A DNA stretch of 64,000 bases from Streptomyces clavuligerus (GTDB lineage Bacteria; Actinomycetota; Actinomycetes; Streptomycetales; Streptomycetaceae), in NCBI RefSeq assembly GCF_005519465.1, contig NZ_CP027858.1:5084001-5148000 (forward strand), given 5' to 3'. Of this stretch, positions 45,351 through 53,950 are shown one piece after another (position 1 is the first letter of the stretch; each line of letters starts with the position of its first letter). The translations under genes were made by a program, and so were the position numbers. A model generated the notes under the pieces. That model worked only from the letters and a program-made list of their open reading frames with translations, was not told the DNA's origin and did not search any database.

Positions 45351-47144
45351 TCACCCCCGGTAGATCGCCTCGATCTCGTCGGCGAAGTCCTTGGCCACCA
45401 CATTGCGCTTGAGCTTCAGCGAGGGCGTGATGTGGCCGGCCTCCTCCGTGAACTGCCCCGGCAGCACCCGGAACTTCCGCACCGACTCGGCCTTCGACAC
45501 CGCCGCGTTGCCGTCGTCCACCGCCCGCTGGATCTCCGCCAGCAGTTCGGGGTCCTCGCGCAGCGCCGCGGCCGTCCCGCCCGTCCGGCCGCGCTCCGCC
45601 GCCCAGCGGCCCAGGAACTCCTCGTCCAGGGTGATCAGCGCACCCACGAAGGGCCGTCCGTCGCCGACCACCATGCACTCCGCGACCAGCGCGTGCGCCC
45701 GGATACGGTCCTCGATCACCGCCGGGGCGACGTTCTTGCCGCCCGCGGTGACCAGGATCTCCTTCTTCCGGCCGGTGATCGCCAGATAGCCGTCCTCGTC
45801 CAGGGCGCCGATGTCCCCGGTGCGGAACCAGCCGTCGGCCAGCGCCTCGGCGGTCGCCTCCGGGTTGTTCCAGTACCCCGAGAACAGATGCTCGCCGTGG
45901 AGCAGCACCTCCCCGTCGTCCGAGATCCGCACCACGGACCCCGGCAGCGGCTGCCCCACGGTGCCGATCTTCTGCCGGTCCGGGGGGTTGAACGCGGTCG
46001 CGCCGCAGGACTCGGTCAGCCCGTACCCCTCCAGGACGGTGAGCCCGACCCCCCGGAAGAAGTGCCCGAGCCGCTCGCCCAGCGGGGCGCCGCCGGAGAT
46101 CGCGTGCTCGATCCGGCCGCCGAGCGCCGTCCGCAGCTTGCCGTAGACGAGGGCGTCGAAGACGGTGTGCTTGAGCCGGAGCCCCAGCGAGGGGCCGCGC
46201 GCGGTGTCCAGCGCCCGGCTCCAGTCGATCGCGGTCTTCGCCGCCTTGTCGAAGATCCTGCCCTTGCCGTCGGCCTGGGCCTTCGCCCGGGCGCCGTTGT
46301 AGACCTTCTCGAAGACCCTGGGCACACCGAGCACCAGCGTGGGCTGGAATCCGGCCAGATCCTCGGTGAGATTGCGGATGTCGGGGACACAGCCCAGCTT
46401 GATCGGGGCCATGATCGCGCCCACCTCGACCAGCCGTCCGAAGACATGCGCGGCGGGCAGGAAGAGCAGCACCGAGCACTCGCCCGTACGGAACAGGGGC
46501 TTCAGCCGCTCGACCGCGTTGCCGCACTCCGCGAAGAAGTTGCGGTGGGTCAGCACACAGCCCTTGGGGCGGCCCGTGGTCCCGGAGGTGTAGACGATGG
46601 TCGCCGGGTCGTCCGCCCTGGCGCTCGCGCTGCGCTCGTCCAGCGTCGCGTCGGAGATCTCCGCCCCGGCCGCCACCAGCGCGTCCAGCGCGCCCGCCTC
46701 GATCTGCCACAGCTCGCGCAGCGCGGGCAGCCGGTCCCGGACCGACTCCACGGCCGCCGCGTGGGCCCCGTTCTCCACGATCGCGGCGACCGCGCCCGAG
46801 TCGGAGAGAATCCACGAGACTTGCTCGGCCGAGCTGGTCTCGTACACGGGGACGGTCACCCCGCCCGCGCTCCAGATGGCGAAGTCCAGCAGGACCCACT
46901 CATAACGGGTACGGGACATCAGGGCCACCCGGTCGCCGGGCTCGATCCCGGCCGCGATCAGGCCCTTGGCCGCCGCGAGCACCTCCGCGAGGAACTGCGT
47001 CGAGGTGACGTCGGTCCAGGAGTCCCCGACCTTTCTGCCCATGACCGCGACATCGGGATGCTGGGAGGCGTTGCGGCGGATCAGGTCCGTCAGGTTGCCG
47101 TCCGTGGGGACCTCATACAGGGCCGGAAGGCTGAACTCGCGCAA
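45351..47144 (-). CDS. Long-chain fatty acid-CoA ligase, FadD15-like
   Basis: 597 residues, adenylate-forming family. P-loop-like YTSGTTGRPKGCVLTHRN, GYGLTESCGATAFN, DGWFRTGDIG and the C-terminal lysine motif LKRNVVAKDF. Activates fatty acids as acyl-CoA. The start is TTG 47144, supported by GAGGAG seven bases upstream; homologues begin at the same residue. It lies between lipid-related genes. Confidence 0.95.
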   Translation of the reverse strand: MREFSLPALYEVPTDGNLTDLIRRNASQHPDVAVMGRKVGDSWTDVTSTQFLAEVLAAAKGLIAAGIEPGDRVALMSRTRYEWVLLDFAIWSAGGVTVPVYETSSAEQVSWILSDSGAVAAIVENGAHAAAVESVRDRLPALRELWQIEAGALDALVAAGAEISDATLDERSASARADDPATIVYTSGTTGRPKGCVLTHRNFFAECGNAVERLKPLFRTGECSVLLFLPAAHVFGRLVEVGAIMAPIKLGCVPDIRNLTEDLAGFQPTLVLGVPRVFEKVYNGARAKAQADGKGRIFDKAAKTAIDWSRALDTARGPSLGLRLKHTVFDALVYGKLRTALGGRIEHAISGGAPLGERLGHFFRGVGLTVLEGYGLTESCGATAFNPPDRQKIGTVGQPLPGSVVRISDDGEVLLHGEHLFSGYWNNPEATAEALADGWFRTGDIGALDEDGYLAITGRKKEILVTAGGKNVAPAVIEDRIRAHALVAECMVVGDGRPFVGALITLDEEFLGRWAAERGRTGGTAAALREDPELLAEIQRAVDDGNAAVSKAESVRKFRVLPGQFTEEAGHITPSLKLKRNVVAKDFADEIEAIYRG

Positions 47145-47551
47145 GACTGCTGCTCCTCATCGGGCGCCGGCGCCACGGCTCTGTGTGATGCACCGGCTGC
47201 GGTCCTCGGTCGGGCAGGTGCTCACCGGGGGCTGAGCACGACAGGACTGCCCGGACGTTACCCACCAGTATTCAGTTCCGATAGGGGGTCCCGACCAGAT
47301 GTTCGTTGCGTCACACGTATATGACAGTACTTCGCGCAGGGTAGTCCACACGCCCGGTCCGGAGAAAGAACGACCGGTCCGGCCCCATTCGTCCGCCAGG
47401 TCCGGACCAGGGCGGCGGAAGCGCCGAGCACTCGGCGAACAGACTGATAAAGGCTGATGAGGGCTGATAAAAGGGAATGACCGCCGGCGCTGGGCCCGGC
47501 CGCCGCGAGACCCCCTGTCCCCCGCCGGGACGGCGCCCTAGGGTGACCGTC
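47145..47551. promoter_or_regulatory. 400-base divergent control region
   Basis: No gene supported. It holds a possible -10 for the minus-strand ligase (TAACGT, complement of 47255-47260), AT-richer stretches near 47270-47345 and 47440-47480 unlike the flanks, and the -10 TAGGGT at 47539-47544 for the plus-strand phosphoesterase gene. Confidence 0.4.
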
Positions 47552-48364
47552 ATGCGAGGCAGAACCACAGCGGACACACCCACCGCAGCAGGCGTCACCC
47601 GGATCAACGTGGTCAGCGACGTCCATGGGAACGTGCGGGACCTCGCCCGGGCCAAGGAGGGCGCCGACGCCCTGATCTGCCTCGGCGACCTGGTGCTCTT
47701 CCTGGACTACGCCGACCACTCCCGCGGCATCTTCCCCGAACTCTTCGGCGTCGAGAACGCCGACCGGATCGTGGAGCTGCGCACCGCCCGCCGCTTCGCC
47801 GAGGCCCGCGAGCTGGGGCGGCGGCTCTGGAGCGAGCTGGGCCTGGACCGGGACACCGCCATCGAGTCGGCCGTGCGCAAGCAGTACGCCGAGCTGTTCG
47901 CCGCCTTCCCCGCGCCGACCTACGCCACCTACGGGAACGTCGACATCCCCGCCCTGTGGCCCGAGTACGCGCGGGAGGGCACCACCGTCCTCGACGGGGA
48001 GCGCGCCGTCATCGGCGGCCGGGTCTTCGGCTTCGTCGGCGGCGGGCTGCACTCGCCCTCACGGACCCCGTACGAGATCTCCGAGGAGGAGTACGCCGCC
48101 AAGGTCGAGGCCATCGGCGAGGTCGACGTCCTCTGCTCGCACATCCCGCCGGACGTGCCCGAACTCGTCTACGACACCGTCGCCCGCCGCTTCGAGCGCG
48201 GCAGCCGCGCCCTGCTCGACGCGATCCGCCGCACCCGGCCCCGGTACGCCCTCTTCGGCCATGTCCACCAGCCGCTCGCCGCCCGGATGCGGATCGGCGC
48301 CACCGAGTGCGTGAACGTCGGCCACTTCGCCTCCACGGGCCGCCCCTGGACCCTCCAGTGGTGA
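47552..48364 (+). CDS. Calcineurin-like metallophosphoesterase
   Basis: 270 residues. Metal-binding motifs in order: VVSDVHGNV, LICLGDLV, TYGNVD (in the GNH/D position), LCSHIPPD and LFGHVHQP. Cytoplasmic phosphodiesterase or phosphatase of unknown substrate. TAGGGT at 47539-47544 sits seven bases before ATG 47552, suggesting a leaderless mRNA. Confidence 0.88.
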   Translation: MRGRTTADTPTAAGVTRINVVSDVHGNVRDLARAKEGADALICLGDLVLFLDYADHSRGIFPELFGVENADRIVELRTARRFAEARELGRRLWSELGLDRDTAIESAVRKQYAELFAAFPAPTYATYGNVDIPALWPEYAREGTTVLDGERAVIGGRVFGFVGGGLHSPSRTPYEISEEEYAAKVEAIGEVDVLCSHIPPDVPELVYDTVARRFERGSRALLDAIRRTRPRYALFGHVHQPLAARMRIGATECVNVGHFASTGRPWTLQW

Positions 48365-48529
48365 GCGCCCGGACCCTCCGCCGGGCGGCCCCGGACCGCC
48401 CCGCCGCCCCCGCGCGCTGAACTCCGGCCCTGGGCGGGGCGAGCCGGCGGAGCGCGATAGCCTGCACACCACACAATCACCCGGTCCGTACCCCGCAGTC
48501 CGTACCGCACTGTTTGAGGAGCCGCAGCG

Positions 48530-48979
48530 ATGGCGGAACACACCAGCTCAAGCATCACCATCGAGGCGGCACCGGCCGACGTCATGGGAGTGATCTCCGA
48601 CTTCGACCGCTACCCGGAGTGGACCGGCGAGGTCAAGCAGGCCGAGGTGCTCTCCCGGGACGAGCAGGGCCGCGCCGAGCAGGTCCGCCTGGTCCTGGAC
48701 GCCGGGGCGATCAAGGACGACCACACCCTCGCCTACTCCTGGGAGGGCGCGGACACGGTCAGCTGGACCCTGGTGAAGTCGCAGATGCTCCGCGCCCTGG
48801 ACGGTTCGTACACCCTCGCCCCCGTCGGCGGCGGGGACCGGACCGAGGTCACCTACACCCTCACCGTCGACGTCAAGATCCCCATGCTCGGGATGATCAA
48901 GCGCAAGGCCGAGAAGGTCATCATCGACCGCGCCCTCGACGGACTGAAGAAGCGCGTCGAGAACGGCCCCGCGGCCTGA
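48530..48979 (+). CDS. SRPBCC (START/cyclase-dehydrase) domain protein
   Basis: 149 residues, one helix-grip domain: SSSITIEAAPADVMGVISDFDRYPEW at the start and a long C-terminal helix. Binds hydrophobic ligands in the family; ligand unknown. GAGGAG precedes ATG 48530. Its stop overlaps the ArsA-like ATPase start (TGATG), so the two probably act together. Confidence 0.9.
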   Translation: MAEHTSSSITIEAAPADVMGVISDFDRYPEWTGEVKQAEVLSRDEQGRAEQVRLVLDAGAIKDDHTLAYSWEGADTVSWTLVKSQMLRALDGSYTLAPVGGGDRTEVTYTLTVDVKIPMLGMIKRKAEKVIIDRALDGLKKRVENGPAA

Positions 48980-50244
48980 TGCGCACGGTCCTCGTCACCG
49001 GACTCGGCGGCGCGGGCCGTACCACCGTCGCCGCCGCGACCGCGCTCGCGGCGGCGGGCGACGGCCGGCGGGTGCTGCTGCTCACCGCCGACCGGGACAC
49101 CCTGCTCGGCACCCCGCTCGGGACCGAACCGCGGCGGATCACCGGGGCTCCCGCCGTCGCGCCCGCCGGTGCCGGGGCCGGTGCCGCCGCGGACCTGTGG
49201 GCCGCCCGGATCGACCCCACCGCCGCCCTCCGGGACGAGTTCCTGGCCCTCCAAGAGCGCGCGACCGCCGTGCTCGACCTCCTCGGCGCCGTCCCCCTCG
49301 CCGGGGAAGAGATCGTCGAACTCCCCGGCAGTGCGCAGTTCGCCCTGCTCAGGGCCGTGACCGAGGCGGAACGGGGCGACTGGGGGCTCGTCGTCGCCGA
49401 TCTGCCCCCGCTGCCCGAGGCCGTCGACCTGCTCGCCCTGCCCGAGCGGCTGCGCCGCTATCTGCGCCGACTGCTGCCACCGGAGCGCCAGGCCGCCCGC
49501 GCGCTGCGCCCCGTCCTCGCCCAGCTCGCCGGGGTCCCGATGCCCGCGCGGTGGCTGTACGAGACGGCCGCCCGCTGGGACCGCGAGCTGGCCGCCGTCC
49601 AGGAGACGATCGACTCCCCGGGGACCCTGCTGCGGATCGTCGCCGAACCGGGCCCCACCGCCACCGACGCCCTGCGCGCCGCCCGTACCGGACTCGCCCT
49701 CCACGGGCTGCGGACCGACGCGCTGATCGCCAACCGCGTCCTGCCCCGCCACTCCGCCGACACCTGGCTCGCGGCGCTCGCCGCCCAGCAGGAGAAGGCC
49801 GTACAGGAGTGGCAGGAGTGGCAGGAGCGGAACGGGGACGGGGCGCCGGGGACGGCGGTACGGGAGGTTCCGCACCTGGGGCGCGACCCCCGGGACGCCG
49901 AGGACCTGGCGCTCCTCGCCGCCGCGCTCAGCGGTCCCGGCTCCGCCGCGCCGACCGCAGGGCCGGTGCCGGAACCCGCCCCGCCCGGCCCGTCCGCCGT
50001 GGTGGACCGCAGGGCCGAGGACGGCACCCTCGTATGGACCTTCGAGCTGCCCGGCGCCGACAAGAAGGACTTCGGCCTGGTCCGCCGGGGCGATGAACTG
50101 CTGCTGCGCGCCGGACGGTTCCGCAGGATCGTTCCCCTGCCGTCCGCCCTGCGCCGCTGCACCGTCTCGGGCGCCGCGCTCACCGACGGGACGCTGACCG
50201 TCCGCTTCACCCCCGACCCGGAGCTGTGGCCGCGTACCTCCTGA
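48979..50244 (+). CDS. ArsA/Get3-like P-loop protein with Hsp20-like C-terminal domain
   Basis: 421 residues. N-terminal P-loop TGLGGAGRTTVAAATALAAAG: the usual Walker lysine (GKTT) is arginine. SIMIBI/ArsA features continue (LLTADRDTLLG, LVVADLPPLPEAVDLL). Residues about 345-421 (VWTFELPGADKKDFGLVRRGDELLLRAG) form an Hsp20/alpha-crystallin-like sandwich found in bacterial ArsA relatives. Arsenite-specific cysteines are not evident, so a chaperone or lipid-linked role is more likely than arsenite efflux. Confidence 0.85.
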   Translation: MRTVLVTGLGGAGRTTVAAATALAAAGDGRRVLLLTADRDTLLGTPLGTEPRRITGAPAVAPAGAGAGAAADLWAARIDPTAALRDEFLALQERATAVLDLLGAVPLAGEEIVELPGSAQFALLRAVTEAERGDWGLVVADLPPLPEAVDLLALPERLRRYLRRLLPPERQAARALRPVLAQLAGVPMPARWLYETAARWDRELAAVQETIDSPGTLLRIVAEPGPTATDALRAARTGLALHGLRTDALIANRVLPRHSADTWLAALAAQQEKAVQEWQEWQERNGDGAPGTAVREVPHLGRDPRDAEDLALLAAALSGPGSAAPTAGPVPEPAPPGPSAVVDRRAEDGTLVWTFELPGADKKDFGLVRRGDELLLRAGRFRRIVPLPSALRRCTVSGAALTDGTLTVRFTPDPELWPRTS

Positions 50245-50298
50245 CCCCCGGTGCGGCCGACTCCGGCCAGGGGCGCCGAACGGGCCGCGTCCGTTCGG

Positions 50299-50314
50299 GT
50301 ACCGTCGACGGTAC
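50299..50314. promoter_or_regulatory. 16-bp perfect palindrome upstream of the glkA-linked gene
   Basis: GTACCGTCGACGGTAC, 26 bases before the ATG of the SCO2127-like gene. It contains TACCGT and, by symmetry, TACGGT, either of which could act as a -10, so a bound protein would block or reshape the promoter. Confidence 0.5.
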
Positions 50315-50340
50315 GAGAGCCCCGAGTGCAGGAGTACGCC

Positions 50341-50832
50341 ATGAGTGACGCCACCGAGCGGCCGGAGGCAGGCACGGACCCCTGGGCCGAGGCGTGCGCC
50401 GAGGACCTCAAGGCCGAGCAGGCCCGCCGCCGGGACCGGTACGGTCCGCCGCCGGGCTCGGCCGCCGACGAGCTGCGCAAGCTGTTCGGGGCGGTCGCCG
50501 ACAAGGTCTCCGAGTTCCAGGGCTCACTGCCCGGGATGGCCGCGCAGAGCGCCGTCTCCCACTTCGTCCAGCAGGCGAAATCGGCGGTGGAGCCGGTCAT
50601 CGAGCGCAACCCCCAGGTCTTCGACCACCTCGCCGCCGCGGGCGGGGAGCTGCTCGCCGCCTATCGCTCCGCCGTCGCGGGCCAGGAGAGCCGCTGGACC
50701 CAGCGCCCCTCCGACGCCGGGCGCCCCTCCGGGAGCGGCACCGACGGCGACGACGCCTCCACCGAGCGGCCCCCGCGCACCGAGCGGCGCGACCAGGACC
50801 CCGGCCCCGGCGAGCAGATCGACCTCGACTGA
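50341..50832 (+). CDS. DUF5304/SCO2127-like protein upstream of glucokinase
   Basis: 163 residues, hydrophilic. A central helical region (about 38-110, AADELRKLFGAVADKVSEFQ to GGELLAAYRSAV) sits between disordered acidic ends. No catalytic motif. From memory its S. coelicolor counterpart, encoded just before glkA, influences glkA expression and carbon catabolite repression and interacts with BldKB. GGAG precedes ATG 50341. Glucokinase follows after 165 bases. Confidence 0.85.
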   Translation: MSDATERPEAGTDPWAEACAEDLKAEQARRRDRYGPPPGSAADELRKLFGAVADKVSEFQGSLPGMAAQSAVSHFVQQAKSAVEPVIERNPQVFDHLAAAGGELLAAYRSAVAGQESRWTQRPSDAGRPSGSGTDGDDASTERPPRTERRDQDPGPGEQIDLD

Positions 50833-50997
50833 TCCGCCCCGGTCGCGGGCCCGGCCCCGCTCCGTCCTGCTCGGCCCGGCTCCGCCCTGTCCTGCTCGGC
50901 ACTGCCCGACACGGCCGGAAACCATCGCCGACCAGGGCATCCTTCGCCCTCCGGTACGGTTGGGCCCTGGCGGGGCTCGACCGGAACTGAGGGATGC

Positions 50998-51939
50998 ATG
51001 GGACTCACCATCGGCGTGGACATCGGCGGCACCAAGATCGCGGCCGGTGTGGTCGACGAAGCGGGCGCCATCATCGAAACGCACACCGTCGCCACGCCGT
51101 CGACCCCCGGCGGCATCGTCGACGCGATCTGCTCCGCCGTCGCCGGAGCCGGTGAGGGACACCGGATCGAGGCGGTCGGCATCGGCGCCGCGGGCTATGT
51201 GGACGACAAGCGCGCCACGGTTCTCTTCGCCCCCAACATCGACTGGCGCCACGAACCGCTCAAGGACAAGGTCGAGCAGCGGGTCGGACTCCCGGTCGTC
51301 GTCGAGAACGACGCGAACGCGGCGGCCTGGGGCGAGTTCCGCTTCGGCGCGGGCCAGGGCCACGAGGACGTCATCGTCATCACCCTCGGCACCGGCCTCG
51401 GCGGCGGCATCATCATCGGCAACAAGCTCCGCCGGGGACGCTTCGGTGTGGCGGCGGAATTCGGCCACATCCGGGTGGTCCCGGACGGTCTGCTGTGCGG
51501 CTGCGGCAGCCAGGGCTGCTGGGAGCAGTACGCCTCAGGGCGCGCCCTCGTCCGCTACGCGCGGCAGCGCGCCGCCGCCGCGCCCGAGGCCGCGGCCGTC
51601 CTTCTCGGCCTCGGTGACGGCACCCCCGAGGGCATCGAGGGCAGGCATGTCAGCGAGGCGGCGCGACAGGGCGACCCGGTCGCCGTCGACTCCTTCCGCG
51701 AGCTGGCCCGCTGGGCGGGCGCCGGTCTCGCCGATCTGGCCTCGCTCTTCGACCCCTCCGCGTTCATCATCGGCGGCGGCGTCTCCGACGAGGGCGAACT
51801 CGTCCTCGAACCCATCCGCAAGTCCTTCCGCCGCTGGCTGATCGGCGCCCAGTGGCGCCCCCACGCCCAGGTGGTCGCCGCCCGACTCGGCAACCGCGCG
51901 GGCCTCGTGGGCGCCGCCGACCTCGCCCGCCAGGGCTGA
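50998..51939 (+). CDS. glkA: ROK-family glucokinase
   Basis: 313 residues. ATP loop VDIGGTKIAAGVVD, catalytic Asp105 in VVENDANAAAWGE, GTGLGGGIIIGN, and the ROK zinc motif Cys167-Gly-Cys169-Gly ... Cys174-Trp-Glu. Phosphorylates glucose with ATP and is central to glucose repression in streptomycetes. ATG 50998 chosen; ATG 50994 is out of frame. An 81-bp stretch of this gene (51580-51660) reappears just downstream of the stop. Confidence 0.96.
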   Translation: MGLTIGVDIGGTKIAAGVVDEAGAIIETHTVATPSTPGGIVDAICSAVAGAGEGHRIEAVGIGAAGYVDDKRATVLFAPNIDWRHEPLKDKVEQRVGLPVVVENDANAAAWGEFRFGAGQGHEDVIVITLGTGLGGGIIIGNKLRRGRFGVAAEFGHIRVVPDGLLCGCGSQGCWEQYASGRALVRYARQRAAAAPEAAAVLLGLGDGTPEGIEGRHVSEAARQGDPVAVDSFRELARWAGAGLADLASLFDPSAFIIGGGVSDEGELVLEPIRKSFRRWLIGAQWRPHAQVVAARLGNRAGLVGAADLARQG

Positions 51940-51967
51940 CCCGCCCCGCGCCCCGGCTCCGCCGCGC

Positions 51968-52048
51968 GCGCCCGAGGCCGCGGACGTCCTTCCCGGCCTC
52001 GGTGACGGCACCCCCGAGGGCATCGGAGGCAGCCATGTCAGCGAGGCG
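51968..52048. repeat. Partial duplicate of a glkA internal segment
   Basis: Aligns without gaps to 51580-51660 (offset 388) with about five mismatches in 81 bp. It lies beyond the glkA stop and is not part of an intact gene. It looks like a remnant of a local duplication. Confidence 0.85.
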
Positions 52049-52112
52049 CCCGGTGCGGTACGCCCGTTCCGCGCCTCCGTCCGGGCGGTTCGCGCCGCTG
52101 GGCCGGGGCCCC

Positions 52113-52506
52113 GTCCGGTCGGCGGCCCGGGTGGGATGAGGGGCGAGTGCTTCCGCCGTTCCGTGGTGGCCCGGTAGCGGGAGTCACCTGCGGTCGGACC
52201 CCGTTCGCTGCTCCCGTTCGGGTCCGGCGACCCGGGCGGGACGCCCGTCCGGCCGGTCCGTGCCGCTCGTGCCCCGCGGCACAGATGGGGGCCCTCGGCT
52301 CCGCGCGGGGCGAGTGCTCCTGGCCGACCCCGGTCCGCGCCGCCGCGGGTCTCCTGCTGGGTTGGGCGGCCCGGTGCGGTACGGCCGCCGGTGCCCTGTC
52401 CGGTCGGCGCCCCGGGTGGGGTTGAGGGGCGTGTGCTTCCGCCGTTTCGTGGTGGCCCGGTAGCGGGAGTCACCTGCGGTCGGACCCCGTTCGCTGCTCC
52501 CGTTCG
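52113..52506. repeat. Long direct repeat, two ~108-bp copies
   Basis: Copy 1 at 52113-52220 and copy 2 at 52398-52506 match at nearly every base, with one single-base gap. Both include GTGGCCCGGTAGCGGGAGTC, itself containing the dyad CCCGGTAGCGGG. The whole 51940-52604 interval between glkA and the next gene has no gene I can support; it is built from duplicated fragments. Confidence 0.85.
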
Positions 52507-52617
52507 ATCCGGACGGCAGGGTCCCGGGCCCGGCGGCCGGGACGACGGCGGAGGGCCCCACCAGCGCCGAGCACTCCCGGAGCGCGGGGCGTCGCGGCGC
52601 GGCCTAGGGTGGGGCGC

Positions 52618-53373
52618 ATGGTCGTCGAGCCGCTGCCCGACTCCCGGACCGAGGGGGACGGTTCCGTCGTCGTCCGTGTGCTGAGCTACAACGTCCGCTC
52701 GCTGAGGGACGACGAGGACGCCCTGATCCGGGTGGTCCGGGCCGCCGCGCCCGATCTCGTTCTGGTGCAGGAGGCCCCCCGTTTCCTGGGCTGGCGCAAG
52801 CACGCCGCGCGCCTCGCCGCCGGGGCCGGGCTGGTCGTCCTCGGCGGCGGGGCGGGGGCGACGGGGTCGCTGCTGCTCTGCTCGCTGCGGGCGGCCGTCG
52901 AGCGCACGGAGGACGTGCTGCTGCCCCGGACCCCCGGGCTGCACCGCCGGGGTCTGGCCACCGCGGTCGTCCGCTTCGGCGCGGCCCGGCTCGGGGTGGT
53001 CGGCTTCCATCTGAGCCTCCAGGCACGGGAGCGCCACACCCAGGCGGGGCTGGTGCTGGAACGGCTCACGGCCCTCGGGGCACCGCACACCCTCGCCGCG
53101 GGCGACGTCAACGAGCCGCCGCCGGGCCGCGCCTTCCGGCGGCTCGCGGGCCGGCTCCAGGACTGCCGGGCCCTCGCCCCCCGGGGCGGTGAGCACACCT
53201 TCCCGTCCACGGCGCCCCGCCGCCGCATCGACGCGGTCTTCGCGAGCGCGGAGGTCGAGGTGCTGGGCTGCGGGGTCCCCCTGGACCTCCCCGGGGTCAC
53301 CGCCGCCGACCTCCGCGCGGCCAGCGACCACCTCCCGGTCCTGGCCGCGCTCAGGCTCCCCGCCGGGCCCTGA
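52618..53373 (+). CDS. Endonuclease/exonuclease/phosphatase (EEP) family protein
   Basis: 251 residues. EEP fold motifs: VLSYNVRSL, VLVQEAPRF (metal Glu), GFHLSLQ, LAAGDVNEPP (Asp and Asn), RRIDAVFAS and ASDHLPVLAAL (Asp-His). Metal-dependent phosphodiesterase; substrate unknown. TAGGGT (52605-52610) lies seven bases before ATG 52618, suggesting leaderless transcription. No signal peptide. Confidence 0.88.
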   Translation: MVVEPLPDSRTEGDGSVVVRVLSYNVRSLRDDEDALIRVVRAAAPDLVLVQEAPRFLGWRKHAARLAAGAGLVVLGGGAGATGSLLLCSLRAAVERTEDVLLPRTPGLHRRGLATAVVRFGAARLGVVGFHLSLQARERHTQAGLVLERLTALGAPHTLAAGDVNEPPPGRAFRRLAGRLQDCRALAPRGGEHTFPSTAPRRRIDAVFASAEVEVLGCGVPLDLPGVTAADLRAASDHLPVLAALRLPAGP

Positions 53374-53392
53374 GACCCCGGCGGGACCGCGC

Positions 53393-53950
53393 TCAGACCA
53401 CCGCGCCCCGGCCCGGGTCCTCGCGGTCCTCGTCGTCGTCGGTCGACATCCGGGCCACCAGCGTGATGAAGCCGCCCAGGAAACCGCCCACGCAGAGCGT
53501 CGTCAGCCACCAGGTCATGTCCCAGCGGAACACCACCGCCAGCAGCATCAGCACCGGCCCGCCGATCACCCCCAGCCAGGCGAACTTGGCCGTGGTGTCC
53601 GCCTCCGGCAGCGGCGGCGGCTCCGGCGGCACGAAGTGGCCCTCGTCGCTCGCGTCGAGGTCGCCGTCCTTCGGCTCGGCGATCCGGTAGTCCCGCGGCC
53701 CCGCCCCGCCGACCCCCGGCGCGAAAGTGATCGAACTGCCGAGCGCGGGCCGCTCCTCCGGCTCGGCGGGCGGCTCGGGCCGCTTCGGCGGTTCGTCCGC
53801 CTCCAGCCCGGCCATGTCCTCCACCGACTTGAAGGGCCTGGCGCCCGGCGGGTCGGCCGGTTCCGTGCCGTACCCGGCGACGATGGCGGCCCACGCGGCC
53901 TCCTCGTCGATGGGCTGCGGCTCTCTGTCGGCGTCGTGCTGATCAGCCAC
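53393..53950 (-). CDS. Membrane protein with long acidic N-terminal region
   Basis: 185 residues. Residues 1-120 are hydrophilic, Pro/Glu/Asp-rich, with EEAAWAAIVAGYG near the start and SSITFAPGVGGAGPRDY in the middle; two membrane helices follow (about 123-143 and 147-167) and a short charged tail. Function unknown. GTG start with GGGGAG eight bases upstream. It starts inside the last eight bases of the upstream hydrolase gene. Confidence 0.82.
   Translation of the reverse strand: MADQHDADREPQPIDEEAAWAAIVAGYGTEPADPPGARPFKSVEDMAGLEADEPPKRPEPPAEPEERPALGSSITFAPGVGGAGPRDYRIAEPKDGDLDASDEGHFVPPEPPPLPEADTTAKFAWLGVIGGPVLMLLAVVFRWDMTWWLTTLCVGGFLGGFITLVARMSTDDDEDREDPGRGAVV

Noticed and set aside
48979..50244. 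Arsenite-translocating ATPase ArsA as a functional call.
   Set aside because: No arsenite-binding cysteines and no arsB/arsR neighbours; the P-loop is altered and an Hsp20-like domain is present.
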